Positions 36,473-45,700 of a DNA stretch of 64,000 nucleotides are shown here, one piece after another. The position numbers and the translations under genes were made by a program. Positions within the stretch are counted from its first letter, which is position 1. Each line of letters opens with the position of its first letter. The notes beneath the pieces are model-generated. The model ran no database searches, had not been told where the DNA came from, and worked only from the letters and a program-made list of their open reading frames with translations. The DNA comes from Sipunculus nudus (taxonomy: Eukaryota > Annelida > Sipuncula > Golfingiida > Sipunculidae): positions 1,612,001 through 1,676,000 of the forward strand of contig JAPPUL010000095.1 of assembly GCA_026874595.1 (NCBI GenBank), given 5' to 3'.

Positions 36473-38353
36473 TTACAACTTAATCTCAACTACATAAAGC
36501 AAAAATTTAGCTCTCGTATAACCAACATACAAAAGTTCATTCCGATTTTCTAATTCCCTGTCAAATGGATGTAATACCAGAATAACTATATTAGATTCAA
36601 GTCCCTTAAATCTACGGATAGAGCATAATCGGATAAAGTTTTTGGATGTACCTTTGCCTGTTTCTGTAAGTTTAAAGTTAGCAATTTCTTTATGTTCTTT
36701 GAAAACAGACTTTGATATTGAACAATCTGTAAGTACAACAATTTCGCCATTTAAGAAATGATGTTCATTAATTAATTCTGTAACGAGTTTCCCAACCTCT
36801 TTCTGAACCTTTCTCTCTGAGTCCACCTTAAAAACATAAGGCTTGATTCCTTCAAAATTTAAAGCATTAGCAGTTTTACCTAAGTCTGTTTTAGTAGAGG
36901 CATAATCATAAATACTCTTTGTATTCCTGATATTTTTCCGAAGCTTATAAAGATAGGGATTTACATTGTATTTTGAAATTAAATCTATAATTGGTAGTTG
37001 TTTTTTCTTCATAAAAATATTTTGGTTATCGTCATAAAAAATATATACAATCCGTTTTCGTTTATTCTCTAAGAAATGGGTAAGGCAATCGCACCAAGTC
37101 TTTTCAAAGTCCTGACCCTCATCAATTAATATAGCATCATACTTTTCAACCAAATATGAATTATCTTCAAGAAGCGTTAACAAAGCTATTGGAACATTAA
37201 AATTAAAATATCCTTCCTTGCTTTCAGTTAATAAAGAATCAAGGAGATTGATAAGCCTAATATCCAAACCTTTGACTTCCTGTAAAACTGATTTGTCAAC
37301 TCTATCAGCTGTCTCTTTATTTTGACCGGCCAGAAGTCCAATAAAACCTTGTACTGATTTTACACCATTGTTATCAGGAAAGAGGTTTTTTGCTGATTCA
37401 AAGAATAATTCTTTCTGCTTATCATTATCGCTAATAATAGACTCTATATAATCTTCAAAAATATGATTTGAGAATGCATGAAAAGTATAAATATCAAGTT
37501 GTCCTTTTTCACCTTCAATCTTTTCAATATCCTTCGTGGCTAAGTTTTTTAGGTATTGGCTTAACAAGCTATTGTAACATAAAAAGAGACAGTTCTTTCC
37601 CTGTTCAATTAGTTTCTTTACTTTTTTCATAGCAATCCATGTTTTGCCTGTTCCGGCTGACCCTTGAATTGCAACTCTATTTTTATCCTCAAAGATGTCT
37701 AAAAGAGAATCTTGAAAGAAATCGATTTGTTTTAATTCTTCTTGCTGTTGGCGTACTGCAGAGCGGATTGAAAGAGGAATTTGCAGTGAAGGTTTTATCA
37801 TATTATGAAACTCTTGCATGATTTTAGGATTCATGGACTTGTTGCCTTTAGAATAGGTATTTTCGTAAAGTCTATTAATCCAATCTGGAATATTATCTAA
37901 ATGATGATTAAAAAGTATATTTGTTCGAGTCATTTCAGGATGCATGTAATCTGGTACATATTTAGAATCGGGAAAACAAACTCCATATGAGGCAATTCCA
38001 GGAAAGGGAGAAGCAGTGCGTTGGTTAAAAGAAGTTAATAAAAAGAGCATATTGCGCTCAGCCTGTCTGAAGGGGTTATCTATGGGATGCATACCATGTC
38101 TATTTTCAGTAAACCACTCATCATTCTCTATCGATATTTGTCCACCTTTTACTTCTAAAACTAAAAACCCTTTATCAGGATGCAAAATGATAAAGTCGCT
38201 CTCTCTTGGAGTGTTATATGTCTGGGTCCAGTGAACGGAATGATAGACAGTAAACTTATTGTTTAATTGCATTTTCATAGCTTGAAATAATGTTTGTTCT
38301 GCATATGAAATATCGTGTGATTTGGGAAGGGTTTGGGGGTACATTTTTGCCAT
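36473..38353 (-). CDS. NERD nuclease-domain / superfamily 1 helicase fusion
   Basis: 626 aa. Residues ~15-110 are a NERD (nuclease-related) domain with the PD-(D/E)xK pattern: Glu19, Asp53 in ESDFIILHP, and ExK in VLEVKGG (67-69). Residues ~200-626 are a UvrD/Rep-like SF1 helicase: Walker A GSAGTGKT (231-238), DEGQD (411-415), and the motif VI-like LLYVGYTRAK near the end. Proteins of this layout occur as single-gene accessory loci, and nuclease-helicase fusions act in phage defence; that role here is inference. Codons end in T and A unlike the AUA-rich core genes. No ribosome site is evident. Confidence 0.82.
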   Translation of the reverse strand: MAKMYPQTLPKSHDISYAEQTLFQAMKMQLNNKFTVYHSVHWTQTYNTPRESDFIILHPDKGFLVLEVKGGQISIENDEWFTENRHGMHPIDNPFRQAERNMLFLLTSFNQRTASPFPGIASYGVCFPDSKYVPDYMHPEMTRTNILFNHHLDNIPDWINRLYENTYSKGNKSMNPKIMQEFHNMIKPSLQIPLSIRSAVRQQQEELKQIDFFQDSLLDIFEDKNRVAIQGSAGTGKTWIAMKKVKKLIEQGKNCLFLCYNSLLSQYLKNLATKDIEKIEGEKGQLDIYTFHAFSNHIFEDYIESIISDNDKQKELFFESAKNLFPDNNGVKSVQGFIGLLAGQNKETADRVDKSVLQEVKGLDIRLINLLDSLLTESKEGYFNFNVPIALLTLLEDNSYLVEKYDAILIDEGQDFEKTWCDCLTHFLENKRKRIVYIFYDDNQNIFMKKKQLPIIDLISKYNVNPYLYKLRKNIRNTKSIYDYASTKTDLGKTANALNFEGIKPYVFKVDSERKVQKEVGKLVTELINEHHFLNGEIVVLTDCSISKSVFKEHKEIANFKLTETGKGTSKNFIRLCSIRRFKGLESNIVILVLHPFDRELENRNELLYVGYTRAKFLLYVVEIKL

Positions 38354-38575
38354 AACTTAATGATATAATTTAAGTTAAATATTGTCAATAATAAAAGATT
38401 TAGTAAAGTTAATTGTTGTTATATATCAATTAATTACTCTAGTTTTTTAAATAATCATTCTAAAACAATCTCTTAAAGCTAAAAGAAAGGGTACTCCTAA
38501 AAGGTAATATGTTGCTTTTTGAGCTAAATTTATATTATTTTACCTTAAATAAAATTATAGGGTAATAAAAAAAAT

Positions 38576-39757
38576 ATGCTTCCAAAGGGATTTATTTTAA
38601 ACGGGACATCTTGTGGTATAAAAAAGGGCTTACAAGCTGATATAGGTATAATTTATTCAAAAAGTGCTTGTAGTTATGCAGGAGTTTTCACAAAGAATGC
38701 GATTAAAGCGGCACCAGTAAAGCTTTGCCAAAAGAGACTTGGTAACTTTATTCATGGACTAGTAGTTAATAGTGGTAATGCAAACTCTTTTACAGGTAAA
38801 CAAGGATTAGAAGACGCTAATGCTATGACAACTATGCTTTCTAACGAGCTTGGTTATAGCAGTAAACATTTCTTATGTTCTTCAACAGGAGTAATTGGCG
38901 AGTATCTCCCTATGGAGAACATTAAAAGAGGAATAGGAAGTCTTACGAAGCTAGTTAGGGATAATATTACTAATCATAAGAATTTTGCAAAGTCTATAAT
39001 GACTACCGACACAAGAGTAAAGGAGAGTAAGTTTGAGTTTGCTCTTGGTGATAAGGCAGTTAATATCTATGGTACAGCTAAAGGCGCAGGAATGATATTT
39101 CCTAATATGGCAACAATGCTAGCATTTATTATTACAGATATTGCTATATCTGAGCATATGTTAAAAAGAGCGTTATCCGAGGTTATTGGCGATAGTTTCA
39201 ATTCTATATCAGTAGATGGTGATATGAGTACTAATGATAGTGTTATAGTGCTTGCCAATGGAGAAGCTGGTAATCATATTATTACTAAGGATAATGAGGA
39301 CTATCGTTTATTTAGGTCTATGTTAGGGGACTTATCCTTAGCCTTAGCTAAGGAGATTGTGCGGGATGGAGAGGGGGCAACTAAGTTTATAGAAATAGTA
39401 GTAAAGGGCGCTTTATCAAGTGATGATGCAAATAGGTGTGCGGCTCATATAGCGAATTCTCTTTTAGTAAAGACTGCTTTTTTTGGTGAGGATGCTAATT
39501 GGGGTAGATTTATATATGCAGTGGGTGCTTCAGGATGTGAGTTAATAGAGGAAAATATTGATATTAAGATGGGTAATATTACTTTGGTTAAAGGAGGACA
39601 GAGGACTAATTTTATAGAGGAGCAAGTAGCATCATATATGAAGAGGCATGATCTTTATTTAGAAATAGACTTGAACATAGGCACTCATTCTAAAACAATG
39701 TATACTAATGACTTATCATACGATTATATAAAGATTAACGCTGACTATAGATCATAA
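38576..39757 (+). CDS. argJ: Bifunctional ornithine acetyltransferase / N-acetylglutamate synthase
   Basis: 393 aa. Recycles the acetyl group between N-acetylornithine and glutamate in arginine synthesis. The chain self-cleaves before Thr180 in GMIFPNMATMLAF, the expected site. HGLVVNSGNANSFTG and the C-terminal FGEDANWGRFIYAVGASG are typical. The final YIKINADYRS is the usual end. No other arginine gene is near, so it is either a remnant of a scattered pathway or cargo of the island. It ends 23 bp before oxidoreductase copy B begins. Confidence 0.93.
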   Translation: MLPKGFILNGTSCGIKKGLQADIGIIYSKSACSYAGVFTKNAIKAAPVKLCQKRLGNFIHGLVVNSGNANSFTGKQGLEDANAMTTMLSNELGYSSKHFLCSSTGVIGEYLPMENIKRGIGSLTKLVRDNITNHKNFAKSIMTTDTRVKESKFEFALGDKAVNIYGTAKGAGMIFPNMATMLAFIITDIAISEHMLKRALSEVIGDSFNSISVDGDMSTNDSVIVLANGEAGNHIITKDNEDYRLFRSMLGDLSLALAKEIVRDGEGATKFIEIVVKGALSSDDANRCAAHIANSLLVKTAFFGEDANWGRFIYAVGASGCELIEENIDIKMGNITLVKGGQRTNFIEEQVASYMKRHDLYLEIDLNIGTHSKTMYTNDLSYDYIKINADYRS

Positions 39758-39779
39758 TTCTATTCTAGAGTCGTTTTTT

Positions 39780-40849
39780 AATAAAGCTATTTAGTCCATA
39801 CTGATTGCGACTTTGCCTATATGTTTTCCTTCTTTGAAATAACTATGAGCTTCATTTACTTCGTTGAAATTAAATACTTTGTCTACCAACGGCTTTATCC
39901 GTCCAGCTTCTACCCATTTAGATACTTCTCTTAAAATCCTGCCATGCTCTTCTCTTCCTTTGCTTGTATATAGAGGTAATAACATGAATGTTGCGTGTAA
40001 TGACGCTGCTTTTGCATGGAGTATCGAAAGGTCTACCACTGCCCCTCGGGCTATTATCGTTACCACTGTCCCACGTATCTTTACCGCCTCAAGACAAAGA
40101 CTTATATTCTCACCTCCCACTGTGTCAAGCACAAGAGTAAATCCCATCCCGCCCGTAAGACGTCTTACGTATTCTCTAACGCTCTCCTCTTTATACATTA
40201 TAACTTCATCCGCTCCAAGAGACAAAGCTATCTCTTTCTTCTCCTTTGTCGATACCGTCGTGTATACCTTTGTATCCAGTGTCTTTGCCATCTGTATCGC
40301 TATATGTCCAACCCCCCCACAACCTCCATGGATTAATATATTCTCTTTAGGTTCCAAACCCTTATCCATTAAAGATTCATAAGATGTTATGCCTACAAGG
40401 GGTAATGTTGCTGCCTCAATAAAATTTATATTCTTTGGCTTTAGAGATATTAAACGTGCATCTGCAAGCATATACTCTGACAAAGCTCCAGGTTCATTAT
40501 AACAGCCACCTGCACAGCCGTATACCTCATCTCCTGCCTTGAAATCGCTAACCCCGTCGCCTACCTCATCAATCACTCCTGATACATCTCCATGTAATAC
40601 TGCTGGTAAGGGCGGCGCTATAACAGGTATGCCAAGAGCCTTTATCTTTACATCTATAGGATTTATACTTGTTGCCTTAACCTTTATTATGACATAGCCT
40701 GCTTTGCATTTTGGTCGCTCTTTCCTTATAAGCTTAAACTCTGAGTCTTCTCCGTACTTTTCAACTACCTGTACCAGCATTGTATCTGACATCTTTATTC
40801 TCCTCCTTTTAATTAACCCTACTCTTTGCCAACTTTGTGTAATATAATA
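39780..40849. repeat. Long direct repeat, copy B
   Basis: Partner of 28334-29402. The left boundary is just after argJ. The right boundary is 55 bp upstream of the oxidoreductase start. Confidence 0.9.
39791..40792 (-). CDS. NAD(P)H quinone oxidoreductase, zinc-independent MDR family
   Basis: 333 aa, intact copy. GroES-like N-terminal half (with IKVKATSINPIDVKIKALG and HGDVSGVIDEVGDGV) and Rossmann half with GGCGGVGHIAIQMAKTLD, in which GGVG replaces the zinc-ADH GGVGLG pattern. The catalytic zinc ligands of true alcohol dehydrogenases are absent. It probably reduces quinones or enones with NADPH. A strong AAAGGAGGAG site precedes ATG. It lies 183 bp downstream of the efflux membrane-fusion gene on the same strand. 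The substitutions separating it from copy A cluster around IIARGAVVDLSILHAK. Confidence 0.88.
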   Translation of the reverse strand: MSDTMLVQVVEKYGEDSEFKLIRKERPKCKAGYVIIKVKATSINPIDVKIKALGIPVIAPPLPAVLHGDVSGVIDEVGDGVSDFKAGDEVYGCAGGCYNEPGALSEYMLADARLISLKPKNINFIEAATLPLVGITSYESLMDKGLEPKENILIHGGCGGVGHIAIQMAKTLDTKVYTTVSTKEKKEIALSLGADEVIMYKEESVREYVRRLTGGMGFTLVLDTVGGENISLCLEAVKIRGTVVTIIARGAVVDLSILHAKAASLHATFMLLPLYTSKGREEHGRILREVSKWVEAGRIKPLVDKVFNFNEVNEAHSYFKEGKHIGKVAISMD

Positions 40850-40936
40850 TTTATAACCAATCTAATAATAACTACTTTTTAATTTTTAATTGCTTCTATT
40901 TTTCCTTCCATTTTCCTTCCGTTGCCTCCTATTTCC

Positions 40937-40995
40937 TTACTCCCTTCTCTCACTCCCTTCTCTCACTCCCTTCTCTTACTCCCTTCTCTCACTCC
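40937..40995. repeat. 13-bp tandem repeat spanning the MFP stop codon
   Basis: Four units of cttctctcactcc at 40944, 40957, 40970 and 40983, plus a partial unit. The unit at 40970 has a C-to-T change that makes the TAA stop of the membrane-fusion gene. As 13 is not a multiple of three, copy changes would alter the protein's C-terminal tail. Confidence 0.85.
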
Positions 40996-42226
40996 CCTTT
41001 CTAGAAGATTCTGGACTTTCTATAAATATACTTTTTAAGCTTCTTCCGTCTTCTATATCATTGCGATAAGGTATAAGTATTTGACTAGCTTCACCTCCTC
41101 TAAGGCCACTTTCTATTATTACCTTATCCTCAAGCCCTCTATCCAGCACCTTAAGTTCACGTTTGTATACTTTCCCATCTAAAACCTCCAATACCATATA
41201 CATCTTGTTTATTTCATCATAAAATAAATCGTCTCGCAATAGCTCAACCACCTCTTTATTGGGAGATGTGATAATTACTTGTATCTCAAGTCCCGGTTTT
41301 AAATTTAAGCCTTTATTATCTATTTCAAGCTCTAGGTTTAATGTTTTAGTCGTTTTATCAAGCATCGGATAGTGTAATTTCACTTTCGCACGAACTTCCT
41401 TTTGTAACGATGGGAGGAATATGTAAAAACTTGTACCCTTAAGTATATTAAAACTACCTCTTTCCAATATGTGTTTTAAATCTTTCTCAGGAACATGTAC
41501 TATAACCTTTAACTTGCTTACGTTAATTATCTCAAACAAAAGTTCATTAGCTTTTATAAGTGCACCTATCTCTACAAGCCGTTTGGATACTATCCCCTTT
41601 ATAGGGCTTTTTATATGCATATCGTATATCTTATTATTTATACGATCCAAGCTCGCTCGAATCTCGCCTACCTTATAGGTTAAAGTCTCTATCTTCGTTC
41701 TAGCTGTTTGATAAGAGTATTTTGCTTCATCAAGCTCGCTAATAGATATTATATTTTTAGCATATGCCCTTTTGGTCCTATCGTATACTATCTTTTTATG
41801 CTTTGTATAAACCCGTTGCTCTTTTATTGCCGATAAAGCTGTCTTTAGACGTGCCTCCTGTTCTAACTTGTCTTTTACAAGGTCAACATCATCAAGATTT
41901 AATAAAGTGCTTTCTTTATAAACACGAGTTCCAACATCAACCGACAAGCTATCTACATACCCTTTATGCTTGCTATATATTTTAAGGTGTATCTTAGGTA
42001 AAAGCGTTTCGTAATATATTAATTTATGTCTCTTTTTAGCCTTTTGGACTTCTATTATTTTGAAGGCATTTTCTTTATTCTTATTTTTAGCTTTACTCTT
42101 ATTAGTTTTTTTTGAGGCCGCCTTTTTTGTGTCGTCAACAAATAGTTTTTGATATGCCCGTATGCTTATTGCAATAATTAAAGCTGTTATTGGTATTATT
42201 ATGATTAATAAAGTCTTCTTTGACAT
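40976..42226 (-). CDS. RND periplasmic membrane-fusion protein
   Basis: 416 aa, AcrA/HlyD family. An N-terminal anchor helix (~4-22) is followed by an unusual Lys/Asn/Ala linker (~34-52), then the lipoyl part (KGYVDSLSVDVGTRVYKESTLLNLDD), a coiled-coil hairpin (~115-200), IKSPIKGIVSKRLVEIGALI and the beta-barrel domain to ~330. The C-terminus GSERRE comes from a 13-bp repeat. It should couple the RND pump at 25189-28302 to an outer-membrane channel. Gene order MFP then RND on one strand is the norm; here ~12.7 kb intervene. Confidence 0.88.
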   Translation of the reverse strand: MSKKTLLIIIIPITALIIAISIRAYQKLFVDDTKKAASKKTNKSKAKNKNKENAFKIIEVQKAKKRHKLIYYETLLPKIHLKIYSKHKGYVDSLSVDVGTRVYKESTLLNLDDVDLVKDKLEQEARLKTALSAIKEQRVYTKHKKIVYDRTKRAYAKNIISISELDEAKYSYQTARTKIETLTYKVGEIRASLDRINNKIYDMHIKSPIKGIVSKRLVEIGALIKANELLFEIINVSKLKVIVHVPEKDLKHILERGSFNILKGTSFYIFLPSLQKEVRAKVKLHYPMLDKTTKTLNLELEIDNKGLNLKPGLEIQVIITSPNKEVVELLRDDLFYDEINKMYMVLEVLDGKVYKRELKVLDRGLEDKVIIESGLRGGEASQILIPYRNDIEDGRSLKSIFIESPESSRKGSERRE

Positions 42227-42392
42227 ATGGCGTTTTGTTTATGCTTAATATTTTGTATATTTTGTATTAGTATAATATTACAACATTTTCTTTATAAGTG
42301 TTAGAGCAGTTGTAATCTAAAAAGAACCAATACCCCCAGGTGTAGTTTCTATTGATAGTAAATTATAGTATTTTGTTTTTCTTTTTTGTAGA

Positions 42393-42767
42393 TTAAAATA
42401 AAACTTGAGTTTTCCAAATATACCAATTAGGATAAACATATACCCAAAAGCCCTCAGGAATATTCTTGTGCTTAAAATAGAAATCGAGCTCGGGATTATA
42501 TCCATAATCAAGGTATCCATTTTCAATATAAAGCAGCTGATTACAAATAACATCTTTATCCTCCGGCACAAAAAGCTTTTTAATAAGATTCTTATATCGC
42601 TTCTCAGCAGACACTCTAAGCTCCAAAGGCAGTTTCCGAATTCCTTGATAGTCTTCTTGTTCCTTCTTTTCTTTCTTAGATTCTGTAAAAGAGAAAGAGT
42701 ATGTAGAAAGATTTAAGGAAAACGCCAAAAGCAAGATATAAGAGAGAGTAATAAAATTATAAAACAT
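42393..42767 (-). CDS. Small secreted protein of unknown function
   Basis: 124 aa. Signal peptide (~1-26, cleavage near TYSFS), then a Lys/Glu-rich segment and a compact domain rich in Tyr, Trp and Pro (YGYNPELDFYFKHKNIPEG, VYVYPNWYIWK). Not recognised. It is divergent from the large NHL protein gene, with 281 bp of AT-rich DNA between that include an extended -10 (TGTGTATAAT, 42827-42836) on the plus strand. Confidence 0.55.
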   Translation of the reverse strand: MFYNFITLSYILLLAFSLNLSTYSFSFTESKKEKKEQEDYQGIRKLPLELRVSAEKRYKNLIKKLFVPEDKDVICNQLLYIENGYLDYGYNPELDFYFKHKNIPEGFWVYVYPNWYIWKTQVLF

Positions 42768-43048
42768 TAAAGAACCTTATTTAAAGGAACGCTAGAGAGT
42801 ATACCTTATATTGTAATAACTCTTTGTGTGTATAATCGAGTATATAATTGAAATGATATAATAATTTATAAATAAAGCAATCTAATATTGATATTAATCG
42901 ATATTACTATTAAAGCTAAATTAATTATTTTTATAAAACGATATTAGTTAAAGTGTCTATATATGTGGATTAAAGGTAAATTAGGATAAACTAAATTATC
43001 ATAAAAAGTAATTATAAAAAAAAAAGTAAAGAGGCTAAGGCTTAATAT

Positions 43049-45568
43049 ATGTTAAACGCGGTAAAAAATGGCATTAAAAATGAGTTTATTAAGAAGCTAT
43101 TATTAGTTCTTTTCATAATATTAAAGATAGAGACGGTGTATGGAGCAGAAGCTGAGGGTAATGTTTTTGTCGATAAGACCTATAAAGTCAATACTAAAAA
43201 CGGTATAGCGCGAGGATTTTTCATAACAACGGAAGGACATTTCCTAACGCAAGCCGGCATAATGGAAGGAATATACTCAACAAAGATACAATTATACAAG
43301 AGATATAATGAAGACTTACTAAAATTAAAGACAGATAGAGGGCGAGGCTATACCCTGCTTAAAATAGAAAAGATACTATCAAGCGAGAGAGTAGTAGAAC
43401 TTGGGGACTCAGATACAGTTGATATAGGGGATAGACTATACATGGTAAGCGATGCTGAGGTTAGATATGGCGAAGTATTATCGAGAGAGTTAGAATATAA
43501 TGGATATAAACATGATAATATACTAACAGATTTTGTAGGAAGAGAAGAAGATGAGGGGCGACCTGTTTACTCAGAAATAGAAAATAAGGTAGTAGGACTA
43601 TATATAAAACAAGGAGATAATTATCTAATAGTACCTATAAATGTAATAAAGTCGCAGATAAAAGAATACTTACAAAGCCTTAGAGGATACGATAAAAGAG
43701 AAGACCCACCGAGCTTATTTTTGGATAAGGAAGTGATTAAGGATATAGGAGGACAATCAGAGTATAATTTTGTAAATATAGCAGAGAGTTATTTTTCAAA
43801 TCAAGGTTACATATATTTTCTTGATACAGTAGAAAAGGTGGTAGGAGTAATATATACAGATAAACTACTTAGCGGAGCATTAAATAATGTAATATATAGG
43901 ATAAAACTATCAGAACCAAAGAGTCTAACAGTTAGCAAGGATGGGCTTTTATATTTATTAGAAGGAGATAAACTATTAATATTAAATCGCAAACTTGAGA
44001 TAGTAAAGGAGCTAAGCTATGATCTTGAAGGAGAAGATAAAGCGTTAAAAGTTTTTACACTAGTAAATAGGCTATATATAAAAACGTCATCAAGTAAATA
44101 TTACATTATAAGATATGACAAAGTGCAAGGAGTTGTTAATGCAGTACAAGTTGGTACTAATCTTAAGATTGATAATGTAAAAGGCTTTATGGATGTAACA
44201 TATGAGACAACGAAGTCGTACTGGTTATTTAACAATGGAGCTAAGGCGACATTATATGTTATGGGAGAAGAAGATAGTATAGAAAGAAAGATAACGTTAG
44301 CTGATAGGGGTTTAGATTTATCTTCGCTTTCGGTTTACAAAGGATATATATATCTATTAGATAGAGAGAAAGAGGAGGTGAGGGTATACGACAATGAAGG
44401 TAATTTTGTAAAATCTTGGGAAGTGGATACAAGAGGAAGATATAGTGGACATGCAAAGGATATAAGAATAAGTTCAAGAGGCATTGTACTAATAAGTTAT
44501 AATGGGCTACCTTATCTTAGGCTATACACGATAGAGGGTGAATTGCTAAAGGAGATAAGTTCAAGAGGGAATGATGATTTTGTATCACCTGTATCGTTGA
44601 CTATAGATGAAGGAGGAGAGAATCTATTGGTAGGCAGCCAAGAAGGGATATTATATAAAGTATCTATAGGCAAAGAAGCAAAAAAAGAAGCAAAAAAAGA
44701 AGCAAAAAAAGAGAATACTAGAAGGAAAGCAGATGTAAAGCTAGAGCAAGAAAAAGGAGTTATAGAAAGCAAAGGTATTAGTAATTCAGAAGAAGGGGAA
44801 GAGGAGGGAGAGGAGGAAGAAGGAAAAGCTAAGCAAAAAAAGATTAAAGACGACGTGGTTCTAAAAATAGTTTTGACAGATGATAGGGAAGAAGAAGTAT
44901 CAATAAGGGGCTTAAAATATGTAGATAAACAGACAGTATATATAACCGATACAAAGAATAGTAAGATATTGTTATACCGTAATAAAGGTAGCAAATTTGA
45001 AATTGTTAAAACCCATGAAGATAAAATATTGGGAGACAGACGCTGTCCGATACAGCTTAGTGCAAGAGGAGATAAGGTATACATTTTAGACAAAGGAAAC
45101 AGTCGAATATTAGAAATAGATAAAGGAGCTAATTTAAAGAGTTTCTTTGAATTAAAGAATAGTAAAAACAATTTGGTATTCGCACAAGATTTGACAATAA
45201 GCGAAGATGGGAAAAGGATTTATATACTTGGAGAGAACAAGCTACTAATGTATAAAGCAGAAGGCAAACTATTAAAAGAGATAAATATAGAAGAAGGAGA
45301 AAGCAGCTATATGGGTTATGCAAAAGGGCTTGAATATAGCGGCGGACTTTTGTATATAACAGATACTTATAATAACCGGATATTGGTCTACACAGAAGAA
45401 TTTAACTTAATAGGCTATTTTGGCAAACGAGGGGGAAGACTTGGTGAATTTATGTATCCTTGGGATATAGTATCAGGTGGTGATGGCAAATTATATATAG
45501 CAGATAAAGGTAATCATAGAGTATTAGTTTATAGTAAGAAGGTTAATAATAATGAGGTTAATAAGTAG
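43049..45568 (+). CDS. Secreted pseudo-HtrA / NHL beta-propeller protein
   Basis: 839 aa. Signal peptide (cleavage near VYGA, ~32). Residues ~45-210 follow the trypsin/HtrA plan (ARGFFITTEGHFLTQAG, VVELGDSDTVDIGDRLYMV, IVPINVI), but the catalytic positions are gone: no His in LTQAGIM, Tyr101 where Asp is expected, and EDEGRPV instead of GNSGGPL. Residues ~235-835 hold repeated NHL/YWTD-like blades (e.g. GRLGEFMYPWDIVSGGDGKL, then IADKGNHRVLVYS). An acidic/basic insert with KEAK repeats interrupts the propeller at ~540-610. Probably an extracytoplasmic protein-binding scaffold. Confidence 0.65.
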   Translation: MLNAVKNGIKNEFIKKLLLVLFIILKIETVYGAEAEGNVFVDKTYKVNTKNGIARGFFITTEGHFLTQAGIMEGIYSTKIQLYKRYNEDLLKLKTDRGRGYTLLKIEKILSSERVVELGDSDTVDIGDRLYMVSDAEVRYGEVLSRELEYNGYKHDNILTDFVGREEDEGRPVYSEIENKVVGLYIKQGDNYLIVPINVIKSQIKEYLQSLRGYDKREDPPSLFLDKEVIKDIGGQSEYNFVNIAESYFSNQGYIYFLDTVEKVVGVIYTDKLLSGALNNVIYRIKLSEPKSLTVSKDGLLYLLEGDKLLILNRKLEIVKELSYDLEGEDKALKVFTLVNRLYIKTSSSKYYIIRYDKVQGVVNAVQVGTNLKIDNVKGFMDVTYETTKSYWLFNNGAKATLYVMGEEDSIERKITLADRGLDLSSLSVYKGYIYLLDREKEEVRVYDNEGNFVKSWEVDTRGRYSGHAKDIRISSRGIVLISYNGLPYLRLYTIEGELLKEISSRGNDDFVSPVSLTIDEGGENLLVGSQEGILYKVSIGKEAKKEAKKEAKKENTRRKADVKLEQEKGVIESKGISNSEEGEEEGEEEEGKAKQKKIKDDVVLKIVLTDDREEEVSIRGLKYVDKQTVYITDTKNSKILLYRNKGSKFEIVKTHEDKILGDRRCPIQLSARGDKVYILDKGNSRILEIDKGANLKSFFELKNSKNNLVFAQDLTISEDGKRIYILGENKLLMYKAEGKLLKEINIEEGESSYMGYAKGLEYSGGLLYITDTYNNRILVYTEEFNLIGYFGKRGGRLGEFMYPWDIVSGGDGKLYIADKGNHRVLVYSKKVNNNEVNK
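44672..44711 (+). repeat. 12-bp tandem repeat coding KEAK
   Basis: Three-plus units of aaagaagcaaaa, in frame, in the loop of the NHL protein. It resembles in size and composition the KASK array at 11421-11509. Confidence 0.8.
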
Positions 45569-45700
45569 ATTAAATGACAAATTAAATGATGTTATATATA
45601 CTAAGTTATATACTAAAAAATCATATGCTAATAAACTGTAAAAGCCGGCAAAAGCATCTTACTATATTAAAGAGCTTAAGCCGGCAAACTCAGATACATT

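Noticed and set aside
28334-40849. Transposon with the long repeats as terminal elements
   Set aside because: No transposase, no inverted ends and no target duplication seen; the repeats are ordinary genes, so recombination is the simpler explanation.
40937-40995. Possible CRISPR-like array in the repeated pyrimidine tract
   Set aside because: Units are 13 bp and adjacent with no spacers; it is a simple tandem repeat.
42317-42571. 84-aa minus-strand ORF next to the small secreted protein gene
   Set aside because: Overlaps the better-supported 42393-42767 gene in another frame and lacks a signal or known motif.
44512-45171. 219-aa minus-strand ORF in the NHL gene
   Set aside because: Ser/Phe/Leu-rich reverse-frame shadow of the acidic insert; no start signal.
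45642-45688. Paired AAGCCGGCAAA copies as a recombination or attachment site
   Set aside because: Only two short copies in an intergenic region, with no mobile element nearby; most likely part of a 3' structure.
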